Numbered from the stretch's first letter, positions 22,747-34,429 are shown. The stretch: DNA of 64,000 bases from Rhynchopus sp. YZ270_cl-10 (GCA_964035575.1 OZ037846.1:213501-277500); one strand, 5' to 3'. Notes: generated by a model not told the origin, from the letters alone. Numbers and translations are program-made.

Positions 22747-25370
22747 TCACAGCTTCGCCTGCTGCGCAAGCTGCTTCTCACGCTTCTTGCTCCACGACTC
22801 AGCAGTGCTGCCGTCCTCAGCAAGCTTCGCCAGCAGCGGGCACGGCTCCTCACCTGCTGCACGCAGACCCTTCACAACCTCGTCCAGGCCAAGGAGGTCG
22901 GCGTACTGTTGTGGTGTGGTGGTGGTGGAGGATAGAGGATAGAGGATAGAGGATAGAGGATAGAGGATAGAGGATAGAGGATAGAGGATAGAGGATAGAG
23001 GATAGAGGATAGAGGATAGAGGATAGAGGATAGAGGATAGAGGATAGAGGATAGAGGATAGAGGATAGAGGATAGAGGATAGAGGATAGAGGATAGAGGA
23101 TAGAGGATAGAGGATAGAGGATAGAGGATAGAGGATAGAGGATAGAGGATAGAGGATAGAGGATAGAGGATAGAGGATAGAGGATAGAGGATAGAGGATA
23201 GAGGATAGAGGATAGAGGATAGAGGATAGAGGATAGAGGATAGAGGATAGAGGATAGAGGATAGAGGATAGAGGATAGAGGATAGAGGATAGAGGATAGA
23301 GGATAGAGGATAGAGGATAGAGGATAGAGGATAGAGGATAGAGGATAGAGGATAGAGGTAGAGGGGGAAGACATCGGTGTGAAACAATAAACATACCTTC
23401 ATCGGGCCTCCCAGGTAACGCGGGAAGTTGTACCCGTAGACAAGCGCAACGTCGATGTCGGACGCACGCGAGACAACACCCTCCTCCAGGAGACGGAAGC
23501 CCTCGTTGATCACAGGGAAGTACACACGCTGTGCAAGCACCTCGGGGGTGAGGTTCGGGCGTGTCACACCGGTCTCCTTCCACACACGCTGCATGAAGGC
23601 TGCCACCTCAGGGTTGGGCTGTGCACGGCGCTTCGCGTCGTACACGTACAGCCCCTTCCCGCTCTTCATCCCGAAGTTTCCGTTTGCGAACAGGAAGTCC
23701 GTCACGTTCCCCTTGGTGTCCAGTGTGCCCGCACGCTCCTTCTCGCGTCCGAACAGGTCCAGTCCCACCAGGTCGTTCATGCGCATAGGGCCCATGCGCA
23801 TACCGAACTTCTCCGCAGCAGCGTCAATCTCCTCGGGCAGGAAGCCAGAGTACAGCATCGAGGTCGCCCCCTGCTTCCCCATCATCCTGTTCGCAACAAA
23901 CCCGTGGCAGTTGTTCACAAGCACACAGATCTTCCCAATACGCTTTCCAAACGCCATCGCCGTCGCAATCGTGCGTCCAGACGTCTTCGACCCACGCACG
24001 TTCTCCAGCAGCGGCATCACGTTCGCAGGCGAGAAGAAGTGGCACCCCACCACATCCTCAGGACGCGATGTCGACGCAGCAATCTCGTCGATGCTCAGGT
24101 AGCTCGTGTTCGTGGCCAGGATGCAGCCCTTCTTGCACACAGCGTCAAGCTTCCCGAACACCTCCTTCTTGATGTCCATGTTCTCGTACACAGCCTCAAT
24201 CACCATGTCGCAGTCCTTGAACACTGCGTAGTCCGTGCCAGACGGCTTGATGTTGCCAAACGCACGCTTTGCACGTGCCTCCTTCATGCTCCCACGCTTC
24301 ACAGACGTCTCGTAGTTGGCACCAATCACCTTCATCCCCTTCTCCAGGAACTCCGGCTTTGCGTCCACAAGAAGCACCTTGATCCCTGCGTTTGCACAGG
24401 ACATCGCAATGCCTCCACCCATCAGGCCAGCTCCGATGATCCCAACTGTCTTCAGGGGGGCGGGCTTCGTCTTCAGGCCGGGCACCTTCCAGCAGGCACG
24501 CTCCGCGAAGAACATGTACTGCATTGCCTTGGACTGGTCGTCGGTCATCAGGGGCATGAACTCCTTCCACTCCGTCTTGAGTCCCACCTTGAAGAAGTCA
24601 CCAGCCGTGGCAGCCTGCACACAGTTGATGATGGCCTGCGGCGCGTTCTCCCCACGGCGCACCTTGCCCCACTTCTTGCGTGCCATGTCGAACACGGCAG
24701 GGCTGCCCACTGCGTTGCGGTTGCAGATCCTGCGGTTCGCAAGGTTGACTCCACGCGAGGCAACAGAGGCACAGAGCTGCACACCTGCAACGACGATGTT
24801 CCTGTCCACCACTTCGTCGAACACACCCAGCTGCAGCGCCCTCTGGCTGGGGAGGGGTGCACCCTTGCACATCAGCTCGATCGCCTGCTCACATCCGATC
24901 AAACGTGGCATTCTCTGGGTACCTCCGGCACCAGGCAGAAGGCCGAGGTTCACCTCTGGAAGGCCCACCACCGAACGGGACGACGCAATGCGGTAGTGGC
25001 AGCCAAGCGCAAGCTCGCACCCACCTCCGAGCGCAACACCGTCAATGGCAGCAACAACAGGCTTCGTGCTGGCCTCGTACATGTTGAACACCTCTCCAGG
25101 CGAAGGTCCCTTCATGCCCCCGCTGAACTCAGAGATGTCAGCCCCAGCACAGAAGGCACCGTGTGCACCGGTGACAACAATCCCGTCGACGGTGGTGTCG
25201 GCAAGCGCACGCTTCAGGTTCTCGTCAAGCCCCATGCGGATACCGCTCGAGAGCGGGTTCATCGGGGGGTTGTCGAGCGTGAAGACAGCGATGTTGGACC
25301 CCTCGCAGTGGCGCACCTCGTAGTGCACCTTCCCCTTCGGGACGAACGGCTTCTTCTGTCCACGGGCCAT
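22747..25370 (-). CDS. Peroxisomal multifunctional enzyme, copy 2 (intron expanded by a minisatellite)
   Basis: Exons are 23397-25370 and 22747-22905, with the same two-exon plan, 710-residue length and AKL end as copy 1. The intron has grown from 79 to 491 bases because a 7-bp unit present about two to three times in copy 1 is repeated about 61 times here. The catalytic Glu119, Glu139 and His444 are kept. The two proteins differ almost only in residues about 86-280, the hydratase domain (for example GGMKGPSPGEVFNMYEAST against GGMRGPNLVELIHSIEAST). The first ~85 residues and everything after ~residue 290, including exon 2, appear the same. That patchy pattern suggests gene conversion. The substitutions near the hydratase pocket could alter chain-length preference. 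Confidence 0.94.
22927..23358. repeat. 7-bp minisatellite (GGATAGA)n inside an intron
   Basis: About 61 near-perfect units on the plus strand, wholly within the intron of enzyme copy 2 (22906-23396). Splice sites on both sides are unchanged from copy 1. ORFs reading Leu-Ser-Ser-Ile-Leu-Tyr-Pro across it are artefacts. Confidence 0.95.
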
Positions 25371-25502
25371 TGGAGAGGTTGGGTCTTTGTCTTGTCTGTG
25401 GGGTGGTGTGAGTGGAGGGGGATAAGGGACACATTCGCACAAAAATTCAACAAGAAAAGAAAAAAAAACTGACTTTGTGTAGTTCTAGTGTACCACTTCT
25501 GC

Positions 25503-27281
25503 TCAGGGATTTGGTGAACAACTCTTTGAGTAGAGCAACACAACACTGCACGTCCCAGAAGGAACTGCGCGTGCTGGTGTGCCAACCCCTCCCGCAGCTG
25601 TCCATGCCTCAGCAACGTCAAGGTCAGACTGCTCACCACGCAGGTACCCACGCACGGTATTGTTGTACTCCTCCCAATGTTTCTTCCCACCTATCATGTA
25701 CATCCACTCGTCTATCACTCCACCTGCATCCTGGGCCTTCACAGACTCATCCAAGATAGTGCTTCTGCGAGAAGTACTCACGTCAGCAAGTTCCGCCACA
25801 ACCTGTGCCTCACAGCCAGAGGCAACCTCCACCTTGCACGGAAGCAGACGCAGCTGGTGTTCGCACTCAGCATCGCTGAAGCACATCCTGTTGCACACCA
25901 CATCACACCCCAGCATACGCCCCACACGTTCCAGCCCGTTCACATCACGCACAAGCTCCCCCACCATGCTGAACCGACGCATCACCTCGCAACCCATGTC
26001 ACCACGCAGCACCTTCCCAGTCGCAACACCAGCATTCACCTTCTCACAAAAGCTGCTCGCACCCTTCAGAAGCAGGCTTGCTGCGTGCAGTGCAGATGTG
26101 GCATGTGTCGCACACTGCTTCGAGGCGTTGAACGAACAGTGGATCCTGTCCCCGATGAACACGTCCACCATCCCACGTCTTGTCTCTGTTGCCTGCAGGG
26201 TCTTCAGGAGGAGAGTGGTGAAGAAGGAGGAGTAGGTCGCACTGTCCTTCTCCAGCAAATGCAGGGTGTCCTTCACGTTCAGTGTCAGCAGGGTTGCCTT
26301 GACCGAGGACAGACCCAGTGGCAGGCACACTGGCAAGTCTGAGCCTCTCGAATCAAACGAGTCTGAGCCTCTAAGTGTACTTTGCGTGGACTCCGACTGT
26401 TCATCCACAACTCTGTCCACCTTGTCCACCTCATCCTGAAACGGCAGACACGTCTTCGGGAGGTACGCTTTGTACATGCACAGGTTCTTCTCCAGTCTCC
26501 ACAGGGCAGCAGTCATCCCCTCAGGCAGGTCACCCCCATGCACGTCCAGCATCTCCGCCACCTGTTCCACGTCGTACCCCGCAAGAAGCGACGCAATCTC
26601 CTGCACAACGCTGATCGTGCGCCGCATTGACTCCTGCTCCTTCAGCAAATTGTGCGCAAACCTGCGTGTCACGAAGAAGTCGATCAGGAAGACAGTAATG
26701 GTTGAAGTGAGTGCAGTCGGGGGAAATGATTTCTTGCAGGGAAGGAACTCGCAGTCAGTTTCGCTCCTGAATTTCTCTCTCCTGCTGTGTTCACCCTCCT
26801 GCGGTGTCAACCCAGGAAGGTCAAACAACCCAAACCTGAAGGATTCCTCACATGCCATCAGGAGAAGCCACACCACTATCATAGCAACGAAGCCTGCACT
26901 GTACCGTGCTGCGACTTGCATCACAAGCAACAGGTCCACAACCACGATGAGAAGTGGCCAACCAGAATAACTAAGTGCACGTGTGTCCAAGTCCCATGCG
27001 AACATACAAATGCCGAACAAGTACAACATACCCACCACGAACCTGGTGTGCAGATGCTGTTTGCAGAGCACCTTACCAACAACAATCCAGCAGCCAATGT
27101 TGAATGCAATCACCCCTATCATGTTAAGGTTGCGTCCGTGTCCGTAGTACCCGTATACCACATAAGTGAAGAGACTCGCGACAGTTGAGGCCACACAGAA
27201 CGCAAACATGATGGTGCGCTTCTTCACCTCGTCCGCACTGAGAGACCCGTCAATGGTCAGTGCGCTGTTCAGGCACCGCAT
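25503..27281 (-). CDS. Six-helix membrane protein with class III cyclase-like domain, array copy 1
   Basis: 592 residues, single exon. I take the first ATG (27281); the frame stays open a few codons upstream but without an ATG. Six hydrophobic segments lie at about residues 22-40, 48-68, 75-92, 102-118, 121-138 and 186-205, with a polar Cys-containing loop before the last. Then come a signalling helix (VVQEIASLLAGYDVEQVAEM), the NLCMYKAYLP block common next to protist cyclase domains, a variable acidic Ser-rich linker, and a class III nucleotide-cyclase fold (VDVFIGDRIHCSFNA; MRRFSMVGELV). The fold keeps the second metal Asp (IGDR). The first metal Asp position reads TLNVKD, and the transition-state Asn/Arg positions look replaced (VRDVNGLER), so it is probably inactive as a cyclase and may be a sensor or binding domain. 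This copy lacks most of the upstream block shared by copies 2-7. Confidence 0.82.
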   Translation of the reverse strand: MRCLNSALTIDGSLSADEVKKRTIMFAFCVASTVASLFTYVVYGYYGHGRNLNMIGVIAFNIGCWIVVGKVLCKQHLHTRFVVGMLYLFGICMFAWDLDTRALSYSGWPLLIVVVDLLLVMQVAARYSAGFVAMIVVWLLLMACEESFRFGLFDLPGLTPQEGEHSRREKFRSETDCEFLPCKKSFPPTALTSTITVFLIDFFVTRRFAHNLLKEQESMRRTISVVQEIASLLAGYDVEQVAEMLDVHGGDLPEGMTAALWRLEKNLCMYKAYLPKTCLPFQDEVDKVDRVVDEQSESTQSTLRGSDSFDSRGSDLPVCLPLGLSSVKATLLTLNVKDTLHLLEKDSATYSSFFTTLLLKTLQATETRRGMVDVFIGDRIHCSFNASKQCATHATSALHAASLLLKGASSFCEKVNAGVATGKVLRGDMGCEVMRRFSMVGELVRDVNGLERVGRMLGCDVVCNRMCFSDAECEHQLRLLPCKVEVASGCEAQVVAELADVSTSRRSTILDESVKAQDAGGVIDEWMYMIGGKKHWEEYNNTVRGYLRGEQSDLDVAEAWTAAGGVGTPARAVPSGTCSVVLLYSKSCSPNP

Positions 27282-28762
27282 CGTTGGCCTTTTGATCCTC
27301 ACAAACCTTTGCTATGTGTGGAGCAGGGGTGTATGGATGTGTGTTGTGTGCACTGGTGGGTGGTGTGGGTTCTGTGTTGGGAGATGGACGTAACCACCAC
27401 AACCAGTACTTCACACAGAACTTAATCTCACAGGTAACCAACTATACGTGTCTCAGTCCCATATGACAACACCCTATCCCGAAGAAAGACACGCAGCCGT
27501 CACCTCACGTATCTCCAATTCGTGGACTTTTGCGACTTCGTCCCCAGCATCTGCTCTCCATGCAACCAACGGGGATCAGTGGCACCTGGTTTTGGCTGCA
27601 TACAAAAGCTCCCGCTTCTGGTTATTATTCCGTTTAGCAAAGCGAGAGAAATACTGTATTTTTCGTTTGCATTTCTCGGTGGGTTTTTATGTCCTGTTGT
27701 TAGCTGCAGCAAACGTTTGAAACGGGGGTTTTTTTTTTCGCACTGCTTCCCCGTTCTGGAGTAAAACATTCACCAAATGCCAGTTACCACCAAACCATCA
27801 TGTGCACACAAAATATGCAAGCCTAGCAGGCAGCAGCAAAACCAGCTGCAAAAAAAGGCAGCGAAGCCACCACCAAGGCACCGACCAAGCAAACGCCAAA
27901 CGCAAACCAGCACCCTAGAGCAGAGCGTCCGCAAGCAACAGACAAGCGCATGGCACAGAAACGGCCTAGGCAGGAATAGTGCTGCTGGAGGAGAAGAGGA
28001 AGAGCGGAACCTGCAGTGCCGGTTTCGTGACCACACCTTTCGTGTCACCGGCGTCGCAAGGCTGCGGTCTCATCCCCCGGACACTGCGGGATCGGGGTGA
28101 GGGGGCGAGGGGGTGCGTGGTGCGTGCCCAATGAAGGGATCACCTGACTGGTGTCTCCAACGAGGGCTCACTGGAAGACCAGCGGGAGCAGCTGTCTGAT
28201 GGAAGACGAGGAGAGGCTGAAGCGGGTCCACGAAGCAACGTCGTCGTGCACTCTCGTTGGGTAAGAACACCACATTCTCATCTCGTTCATCACTCGATAA
28301 ATGACGGCGTGCTTTACATTTCGTAGAATCATGAATTCGACACAGATTGGTACTAAACTGGACCAAACATTTCCCAAACACAGTTATCAAGAAAAGTCTG
28401 TTGAGCATGAAGCAAGTGCCAGATGTAAATCTGAGCAAACACAACAGGAGGCTAGTGGCGGCAGGAGTTTGTCTATTTCTCTAGGAAATCGTGTCCCAAC
28501 CCCCCTTAAACATTCCCACACCTGCCATTCGAAAATCACCTTCTCGTACAGGATTTTAACTCATCGCGCTCATCTTGTCAAAAACTAAAACCTTGACCTT
28601 GCGACACCAAATTATAAACGACTGGGCTTCCTGTGCTCTCGCAAGGGAGGTGTAGCTACACATCTGTCCGAAGACCGCGCCGCCATCTTTCTTTCTGGGT
28701 CATAATGTCACAACGCCCCAACCCAAAGGTCGCTGACATCAACTCGCCTAAACAGTCTACTT
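27282..28762. other. Spacer between array copies 1 and 2
   Basis: The first ~115 bases match the upstream flank of the other copies, ending near 27396 at GACGTAACCACCAC; the shared block then stops. The remaining 1.3 kb is unique sequence. No gene is seen. Confidence 0.55.
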
Positions 28763-30484
28763 TTAGGAACACATCTGAGAGCAACACACAACACTGCACG
28801 TCCCAGAAGGAACTGCGTGTGCTGGTGTGCCAACCCCTCCCGCAGCTGTCCATGCCTCAGCAACGTCAAGGTCAGACTGCTCACCACGCAGGTACCCACG
28901 CACGGCAATGTTGTACTCCTCCCAATGCTTCTTCCCACCTATCATGTACATCCACTCGTCAACTGCTCCTGCTGCATCACTTAGCTGAGCCATCACTTCC
29001 GCCACAACCTGTGCCTCACAGCCAGAGGCAACCTCCACCTTGCACGGAAGCAGACGCAGCTGGTGTTCGCACTCAGCATCGCTGAAGCACATCCTGTTGC
29101 ACACCACATCACACCCCAGCATACGCCCCACACGTTCCAGCCCGCTCACATCACGCACAAGCTCCCCTACCATGCTGAACCGACGCATCACCTCACAACC
29201 CATGTCACCACGCAGCACCTTCCCAGACGCAACACCAGCATTCACCTTCTCACAAAAGCTGCTCGCACCCTTCAGAAGCAGGCTTGCTGCGTGCAGTGCA
29301 GATGTGGCATGTGTCGCACACTGCTTCGAGGCGTTGAACGAACAGTGGATCCTGTCCCCGATGAACACGTCCACCATCCCACGTCTTGTCTCTGTTGCCT
29401 GCAGGGTCTTCAGGAGGAGAGTGGTGAAGAAAGAGGAGTAGGTCGCACTGTCCTTCTCCAGCAAATGCAGGGTGTCCTTCACGTTCAGTGTCAGCAGGGT
29501 TGTCTTGACCGAGGACAGACCCAGTGGCAGGCACACTGGCAAGTTCTCATTTCTCGTATGTGAGGACTCTGTGGATGTATCTGCTGTCTCTGTCACGTCG
29601 CCCACTTCGCTCTCTAAGTCCACCTTGTCCACCTCATCCTGAAACGGCAGACACGTCTTCGGGAGGTACGCTTTGTACATGCGCAGGTTCTTCTCCAGTC
29701 TCCACAGGGCAGCAGTCATCCCCTCAGGCAGGTCACCCCCATGCACGTCCAGCATCTCCGCCACCTGCTCCACGTCGTACCCCGCAAGAAGCGACGCAAT
29801 CTCCTGCACAACGCTGATCGTGCGCCTCATTGACTCCTGCTCCTTCAGCAAATTGCGCGCAAACCTGCGTGTCACGAAGAAGTCGATCAGGAAGACAGCA
29901 ATGGCGGGAAGGGCGCCAAGTGGGGGAAATGGTGTCTTGCAGGGAAGGAACTCGCAGTCAGTTTCGATCCTGAATTTCTCTCTCCTGCTGTGTTCACCTT
30001 CGTACGGTGGCAACCCAGGAAGGTCAAGCAAACCAAACCTGAAGGATTCCTCACATGCCATCAGGAGAAGCCACACCACTATCATAGCAACGAAGCCTGC
30101 ACTGTACCGTGCTGGGACTTGCATCACAAGCAACAGGTCCACAATCAGGATGAGAAGTGGCCAACTAGTATAACTAAGTGCACGTGTGTCCAAGTCCCAT
30201 GTGAATATACAAATGCCGAACAAGTACAACATACCCACCACGAACCTGGTGTGCAGATGCTGTTTGCAGAGCACCTTACCAACAACAACCCAGCATCCAA
30301 TGTTAAATGCAATCACCCCTATCATGTTAAGGTTGCGTTCTTGTAGGTAGTACCCTTGCACCTCATAAACGAAGAGATTCGCGGCACTCGCGGCCGCACA
30401 GAACGCAAACATGATGGTGCGCTTCTTCACCTCGTCAGCACTAAGAGACCCGTCAATGGTCAGTGCGCTGTTCAGGCACCGCAT
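28763..30484 (-). CDS. Six-helix membrane protein with class III cyclase-like domain, array copy 2
   Basis: 573 residues, single exon, ATG at 30484. The membrane part has FCAAASAANLFVYEVQGYY where copy 1 has FCVASTVASLFTYVVYGYY. The linker (GDVTETADTSTESS) is the same as in copy 3. The C-terminus ends VVCCSQMCS, unlike the VVLLYSKSC end of the other copies, through a small change near the stop. The cyclase-like domain is almost identical to the rest. Confidence 0.82.
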   Translation of the reverse strand: MRCLNSALTIDGSLSADEVKKRTIMFAFCAAASAANLFVYEVQGYYLQERNLNMIGVIAFNIGCWVVVGKVLCKQHLHTRFVVGMLYLFGICIFTWDLDTRALSYTSWPLLILIVDLLLVMQVPARYSAGFVAMIVVWLLLMACEESFRFGLLDLPGLPPYEGEHSRREKFRIETDCEFLPCKTPFPPLGALPAIAVFLIDFFVTRRFARNLLKEQESMRRTISVVQEIASLLAGYDVEQVAEMLDVHGGDLPEGMTAALWRLEKNLRMYKAYLPKTCLPFQDEVDKVDLESEVGDVTETADTSTESSHTRNENLPVCLPLGLSSVKTTLLTLNVKDTLHLLEKDSATYSSFFTTLLLKTLQATETRRGMVDVFIGDRIHCSFNASKQCATHATSALHAASLLLKGASSFCEKVNAGVASGKVLRGDMGCEVMRRFSMVGELVRDVSGLERVGRMLGCDVVCNRMCFSDAECEHQLRLLPCKVEVASGCEAQVVAEVMAQLSDAAGAVDEWMYMIGGKKHWEEYNIAVRGYLRGEQSDLDVAEAWTAAGGVGTPAHAVPSGTCSVVCCSQMCS

Positions 30485-31696
30485 CGTTGGGCTTTTGATC
30501 CTCACAAACCTTTGCTATGTGTGGAGCAGGGGTGTGTGGATGTGTGTTGTGTGCACTGGTGGGTGGTGTGGGTTCAGTGTTGGGAGATGGACGTAACCAC
30601 CACGCTAAATATGCCTCCTGCACCTCATCCTGAAACGGCAGACACGTCTTCGGAGGTACGCTTTGCACCTCCTCGGGTTGTTCTCGCCAAGGTCAGAATG
30701 TGTAACTAGGAAGGTACCCACGCACCACTGTGTTGTGCTGCTCCCTTTCTTCTCATCTGTGCAGCTGCTGACTACCAATGTGTGGACCTAGGTGGGTGTC
30801 CTTGTCTCTGGAGGGGGGAGGAAAAAAACTGTGTACTGAGTATTCGTCTTGCTTTCATCTGAGATAACCGTTCCCCCCACAGCTTAATGTCGCGAGGGTT
30901 CACTTCCTTATTGTTTAACCACGCCACCAGCTGTAAAACTGTATGTAGTAGTGGTCGCAACTATGTGAAGGTTGTGTCAAAGCGTCAGGAATAGACGTCT
31001 TATCAGGTGGAGAAGTGCCCTCACTATGCAATATGAGATTCTCTGGGTTTAGTAATGAAACCCGGTCTGCAGACACGAATCCCGGGACCAAGAACAAAAA
31101 TTTTACTTTTGCCATTTTCAGGTGATCACTACGGTTCTTGTGGTAAATTTTGTGCACAAACTGGCTTCTGGAACCCAAAAACCAAACGACAGGGTTCCCC
31201 CCCAATATTTTCCCCAGAAAAATCCGGATTTTTACAGGGGTTCGGGAGGGACCATGGCCCCCGCGAGAAAATGGGCTTTGGAGGTTGTAGATGACCCCCC
31301 GTGGTAATGTGACCCCAGCATACAGAACATGTGGCTCGCTGTGTCAAAGAAGTAGAATAAAAAGAGATGGTAAAATCTAAAAAAATATAAAAAAAGTAGC
31401 GTACCGTGCGCCCGCGGCGCTGTGTTGCTGGCTATTTGATGCTGATATATTCCCATTGATCTTCCGTGCATTGCCCTTTTTTTTTAAGGGGGCTTCGGTG
31501 CAAGCGACGAGTACATTCACTTTCAACAACATGTTCCAACTGCAGCACTGTAATGACTGCGTAGCGCCATACAATGAATAAAGCAAATACCCCTTGCCCA
31601 CCTCTACAAGACAACACAGCTATCAAGCTTAACATGGCCGCTAGCAAACCCAAAACGTTTTCTCAACGCTGCGGCAGAGCAGACTTGTCTTTGCTG
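30485..31696. other. Spacer between array copies 2 and 3, with shared upstream block
   Basis: Bases 30485-30910 are the block shared upstream of copies 2-7. It includes, at about 30615-30685, a fragment resembling the gene's own coding region around CCTCATCCTGAAACGGCAGA. Bases 30960-31035 (TTGTGTCAAAGCGTCAGG...) recur near 41100 and 45505. A GCGTACCGTGCGCCCGCGG motif at 31399 recurs at 61983. No gene is seen. Confidence 0.6.
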
Positions 31697-34429
31697 TCAA
31701 GAAGGAGACTCCCAGCAGTTCGAGTGTACTACTTCTGTTAAGGGGTTTGCGGAACAACTCTTTGAGTAGAGCAACACAACACTGCACGTCCCAGAAGGAA
31801 CTGCGTGTGCTGGTGTGCCAACCCCTCCCGCAGCTGTCCATGCCTCAGCAACGTCAAGGTCAGACTGCTCACCACGCAGGTACCCACGCACGGCAATGTT
31901 GTACTCCTCCCAATGCTTCTTCCCACCTATCATGTACATCCACTCGTCAACTGCTTCTGCTGCATCACTTAGCTGAGACATCACTTCCGCCACAACCTGT
32001 GCCTCACAGCCAGAGGCAACCTCCACCTTGCACGGAAGCAGACGCAGCTGGTGTTCGCACTCAGCATCGCTGAAGCACATCCTGTTGCACACCACATCAC
32101 ACCCCAGCATGCGCCCCACACGTTCCAGCCCGTTCACATCACGCACAAGCTCCCCCACCATGCTGAACCGACGCATCACCTCACAACCCATGTCACCACG
32201 CAGCACCTTCCCAGACGCAACACCAGCATTCACCTTCTCACAAAAGCTGCTCGCACCCTTCAGAAGCAGGCTTGCTGCGTGCAGTGCAGATGTGGCATGT
32301 GTCGCACACTGCTTCGAGGCGTTGAACGAACAGTGGATCCTGTCCCCGATGAACACGTCCACCATCCCACGTCTTGTCTCTGTTGCCTGCAGGGTCTTCA
32401 GGAGGAGAGTGGTGAAGAAAGAGGAGTAGGTCGCACTGTCCTTCTCCAGCAAATGCAGGGTGTCCTTCACGTTCAGTGTCAGCAGGGTTGTCTTCACCGA
32501 GGACAGACCCAGTGGCAGGCACACTGGCAAGTTCTCATTTCTCGTATGTGAGGACTCTGTGGATGTATCTGCTGTCTCTGTCACGTCGCCCACTTCGCTC
32601 TCTAAGTCCACCTTGTCCACCTCATCCTGAAACGGCAGACACGTCTTCGGGAGGTACGCTTTGTACATGCGCAGGTTCTTCTCCAGTCTCCACAGGGCAG
32701 CAGTCATCCCCTCAGGCAGGTCACCCCCATGCACGTCCAGCATCTCCGCCACCTGCTCCACGTCGTACCCCGCAAGAAGCGACGCAATCTCCTGCACAAC
32801 GCTGATCGTGCGCCTCATTGACTCCTGCTCCTTCAGCACGTTCTGCGCAAACCTGCGTGTCACGAAGAAGTCGATCAGGAAGACAGCAATGGCGGGAATG
32901 GCGCCAAGTGGGGGAAATGATTTCTTGCAGGGAAGGAACTCGCAGTCAGTTTCGCTCCTGAATTTCTCTCTCCTGCTGTGTTCACCTTCGTACGGTGGCA
33001 ACCCAGGAAGGTCAAACAAGCCAAACCTGAAGGATTCCTCACATGCCATCAGGAGAAGCCACACCACTATCATAGCAACGAAGCCTGCACTGTACCGTGC
33101 TGCGACTTGCATCACAAGCAACATGTCCACACCCAGAATCAGAATTGGCCAACTAGAATAACTACAGTCCCGCCTCTAATTAGTGAATTTCTAATTTATA
33201 AATTCGACCAAATCTGAAAATATTTAATTAGCGACTTTATAAATTAGAACGTCACTAATTAAGATTTTATAAATTAGCTTGTCCACCCAAATCCCAGTCT
33301 GAATCTCTACAAGACTATCTGCATCTTTCTCTCCGACCATCATGTCTGTCTCCACCACGGAATGAACGGAAAAAATGAAAGAAATATGCCGAAGATGTGA
33401 CCCTCGTCGAGCAGGCTGTCCTCACCGCCCCGGAGATTGTCACCATCACAGACAACGCCATGGCGGATGACAGAGAAGTTGAAAGTGCCAGCCTCACCGT
33501 TCATCGGCGGACGCAGGCACTGATGACAGACCGCACGCTGATGTGATGGCGTGGTGGAATGACGCTCACCCAGGACGCCATATTTCTGCTCCCACCATCT
33601 CCAAGTACAAAACCCACAAAAAGAGAGCGGTTCGTACTTCACCCAAGGCTCTTTTGAACCCCGAGGAGCTGAAGAGGTTTCTCAACCTTACGGGGATGAC
33701 CCGCAAGTTCAACAGCCAACCGATTTGCGTCGCTTGCGAGGGGGATGGTGGTGAAGACGAGGCGGGACACGCCTCGGTGTAACCGACTCCTGGTGCCAGG
33801 TCTTTTCATCTCGTGGGCGAAATAGACCATGGAGGTGAACGGCATGCGCGTCCGCACAGCCACCACCGACCGCACCGTTTTTTACCTCCGTGTATCACTG
33901 ATTACACACCTCCTTTTCCACATATTCCTCCAACAGAACCCGCACAAACCCGTCGTCACTTGTGCAGGCAAAAAAATTTTTTTCGGCTCCGCCGGGGAAA
34001 ATAAATTCAATAACTTAGTATTCCCCCCCGAAAAATAAATTAATTCACGACTTTATAAATTAGAACGTCACTAATTAGGATTTTATAAAATAAAACGCTA
34101 TTAATAATAGGCGGGACTGTAAGTGCACGTGTGTCCAAGTCCCATATGAATATACAAATGCCGAACAAGTACAACATACCCACCACGAACCTGGTGTGCA
34201 GTTGCTGCTTGCAGAGCACCTTACCAACCACAATCCAGCAGCCAATGTTGAATACACTCACCCCTATCATATTAAGGGTGCGTCCTTGTCGGTAGTACCC
34301 GTATGACCAGGAAGTGAAGAGATTCCCGACAGTTGAGGCCACACAGAACACAAACATGATGGTGCGCTTCTTCACCTCGTCAGCACTAAGAGACCCGTCA
34401 ATGGTCAGTGCGCTGTTCAGGCACCGCAT
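31697..34429 (-). pseudogene. Array copy 3, split by a DNA transposon
   Basis: The 5' part is 34120-34429 and the 3' part 31697-33164, separated by a 955-bp TA-flanked element (33165-34119). The break falls in the loop between helices 3 and 4, after WDLDTRAL. Both parts otherwise read like their neighbours, with no further damage obvious, so the insertion is probably recent. The linker matches copy 2 (LESEVGDVTETADTSTESS), making copies 2 and 3 the closest pair there. The C-terminal tail is extended to NPLTEVVHSNCWESPS. A shortened product could start downstream of the insertion, but nothing shows that it does. Confidence 0.8.
33165..34119. mobile_element. pogo/Tigger-like non-autonomous DNA transposon, 955 bp
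   Basis: The ends are CAGTCCCGCC and its complement GGCGGGACTG, flanked by TA on both sides. Intact array copies have a single TA there (AATAAC-TA-AGTGCACG), proving a TA target duplication. Subterminal regions on both sides contain TAATTTATAAA and CTAATTAG blocks. TA duplication with a CAGT...CC terminus followed by TAATTAG-like repeats fits pogo/Tigger of the Tc1/mariner superfamily. Internally, plus strand about 33397-33510 reads an acidic stretch (PEIVTITDNAMADDREVES) that might be a leftover of a transposase C-terminus. No full transposase is present. Confidence 0.85.

Noticed and set aside
22927-23358. CRISPR-like array
   Set aside because: Units are 7 bp, head to tail with no spacers, in a eukaryotic intron; it is a minisatellite. 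The same holds for 9035-9306 and 58515-58880.
33315-33875. Small ORFs inside the pogo-like element as an active transposase
   Set aside because: None carries a DDE catalytic domain or a helix-turn-helix; only a short acidic stretch could be a relic.
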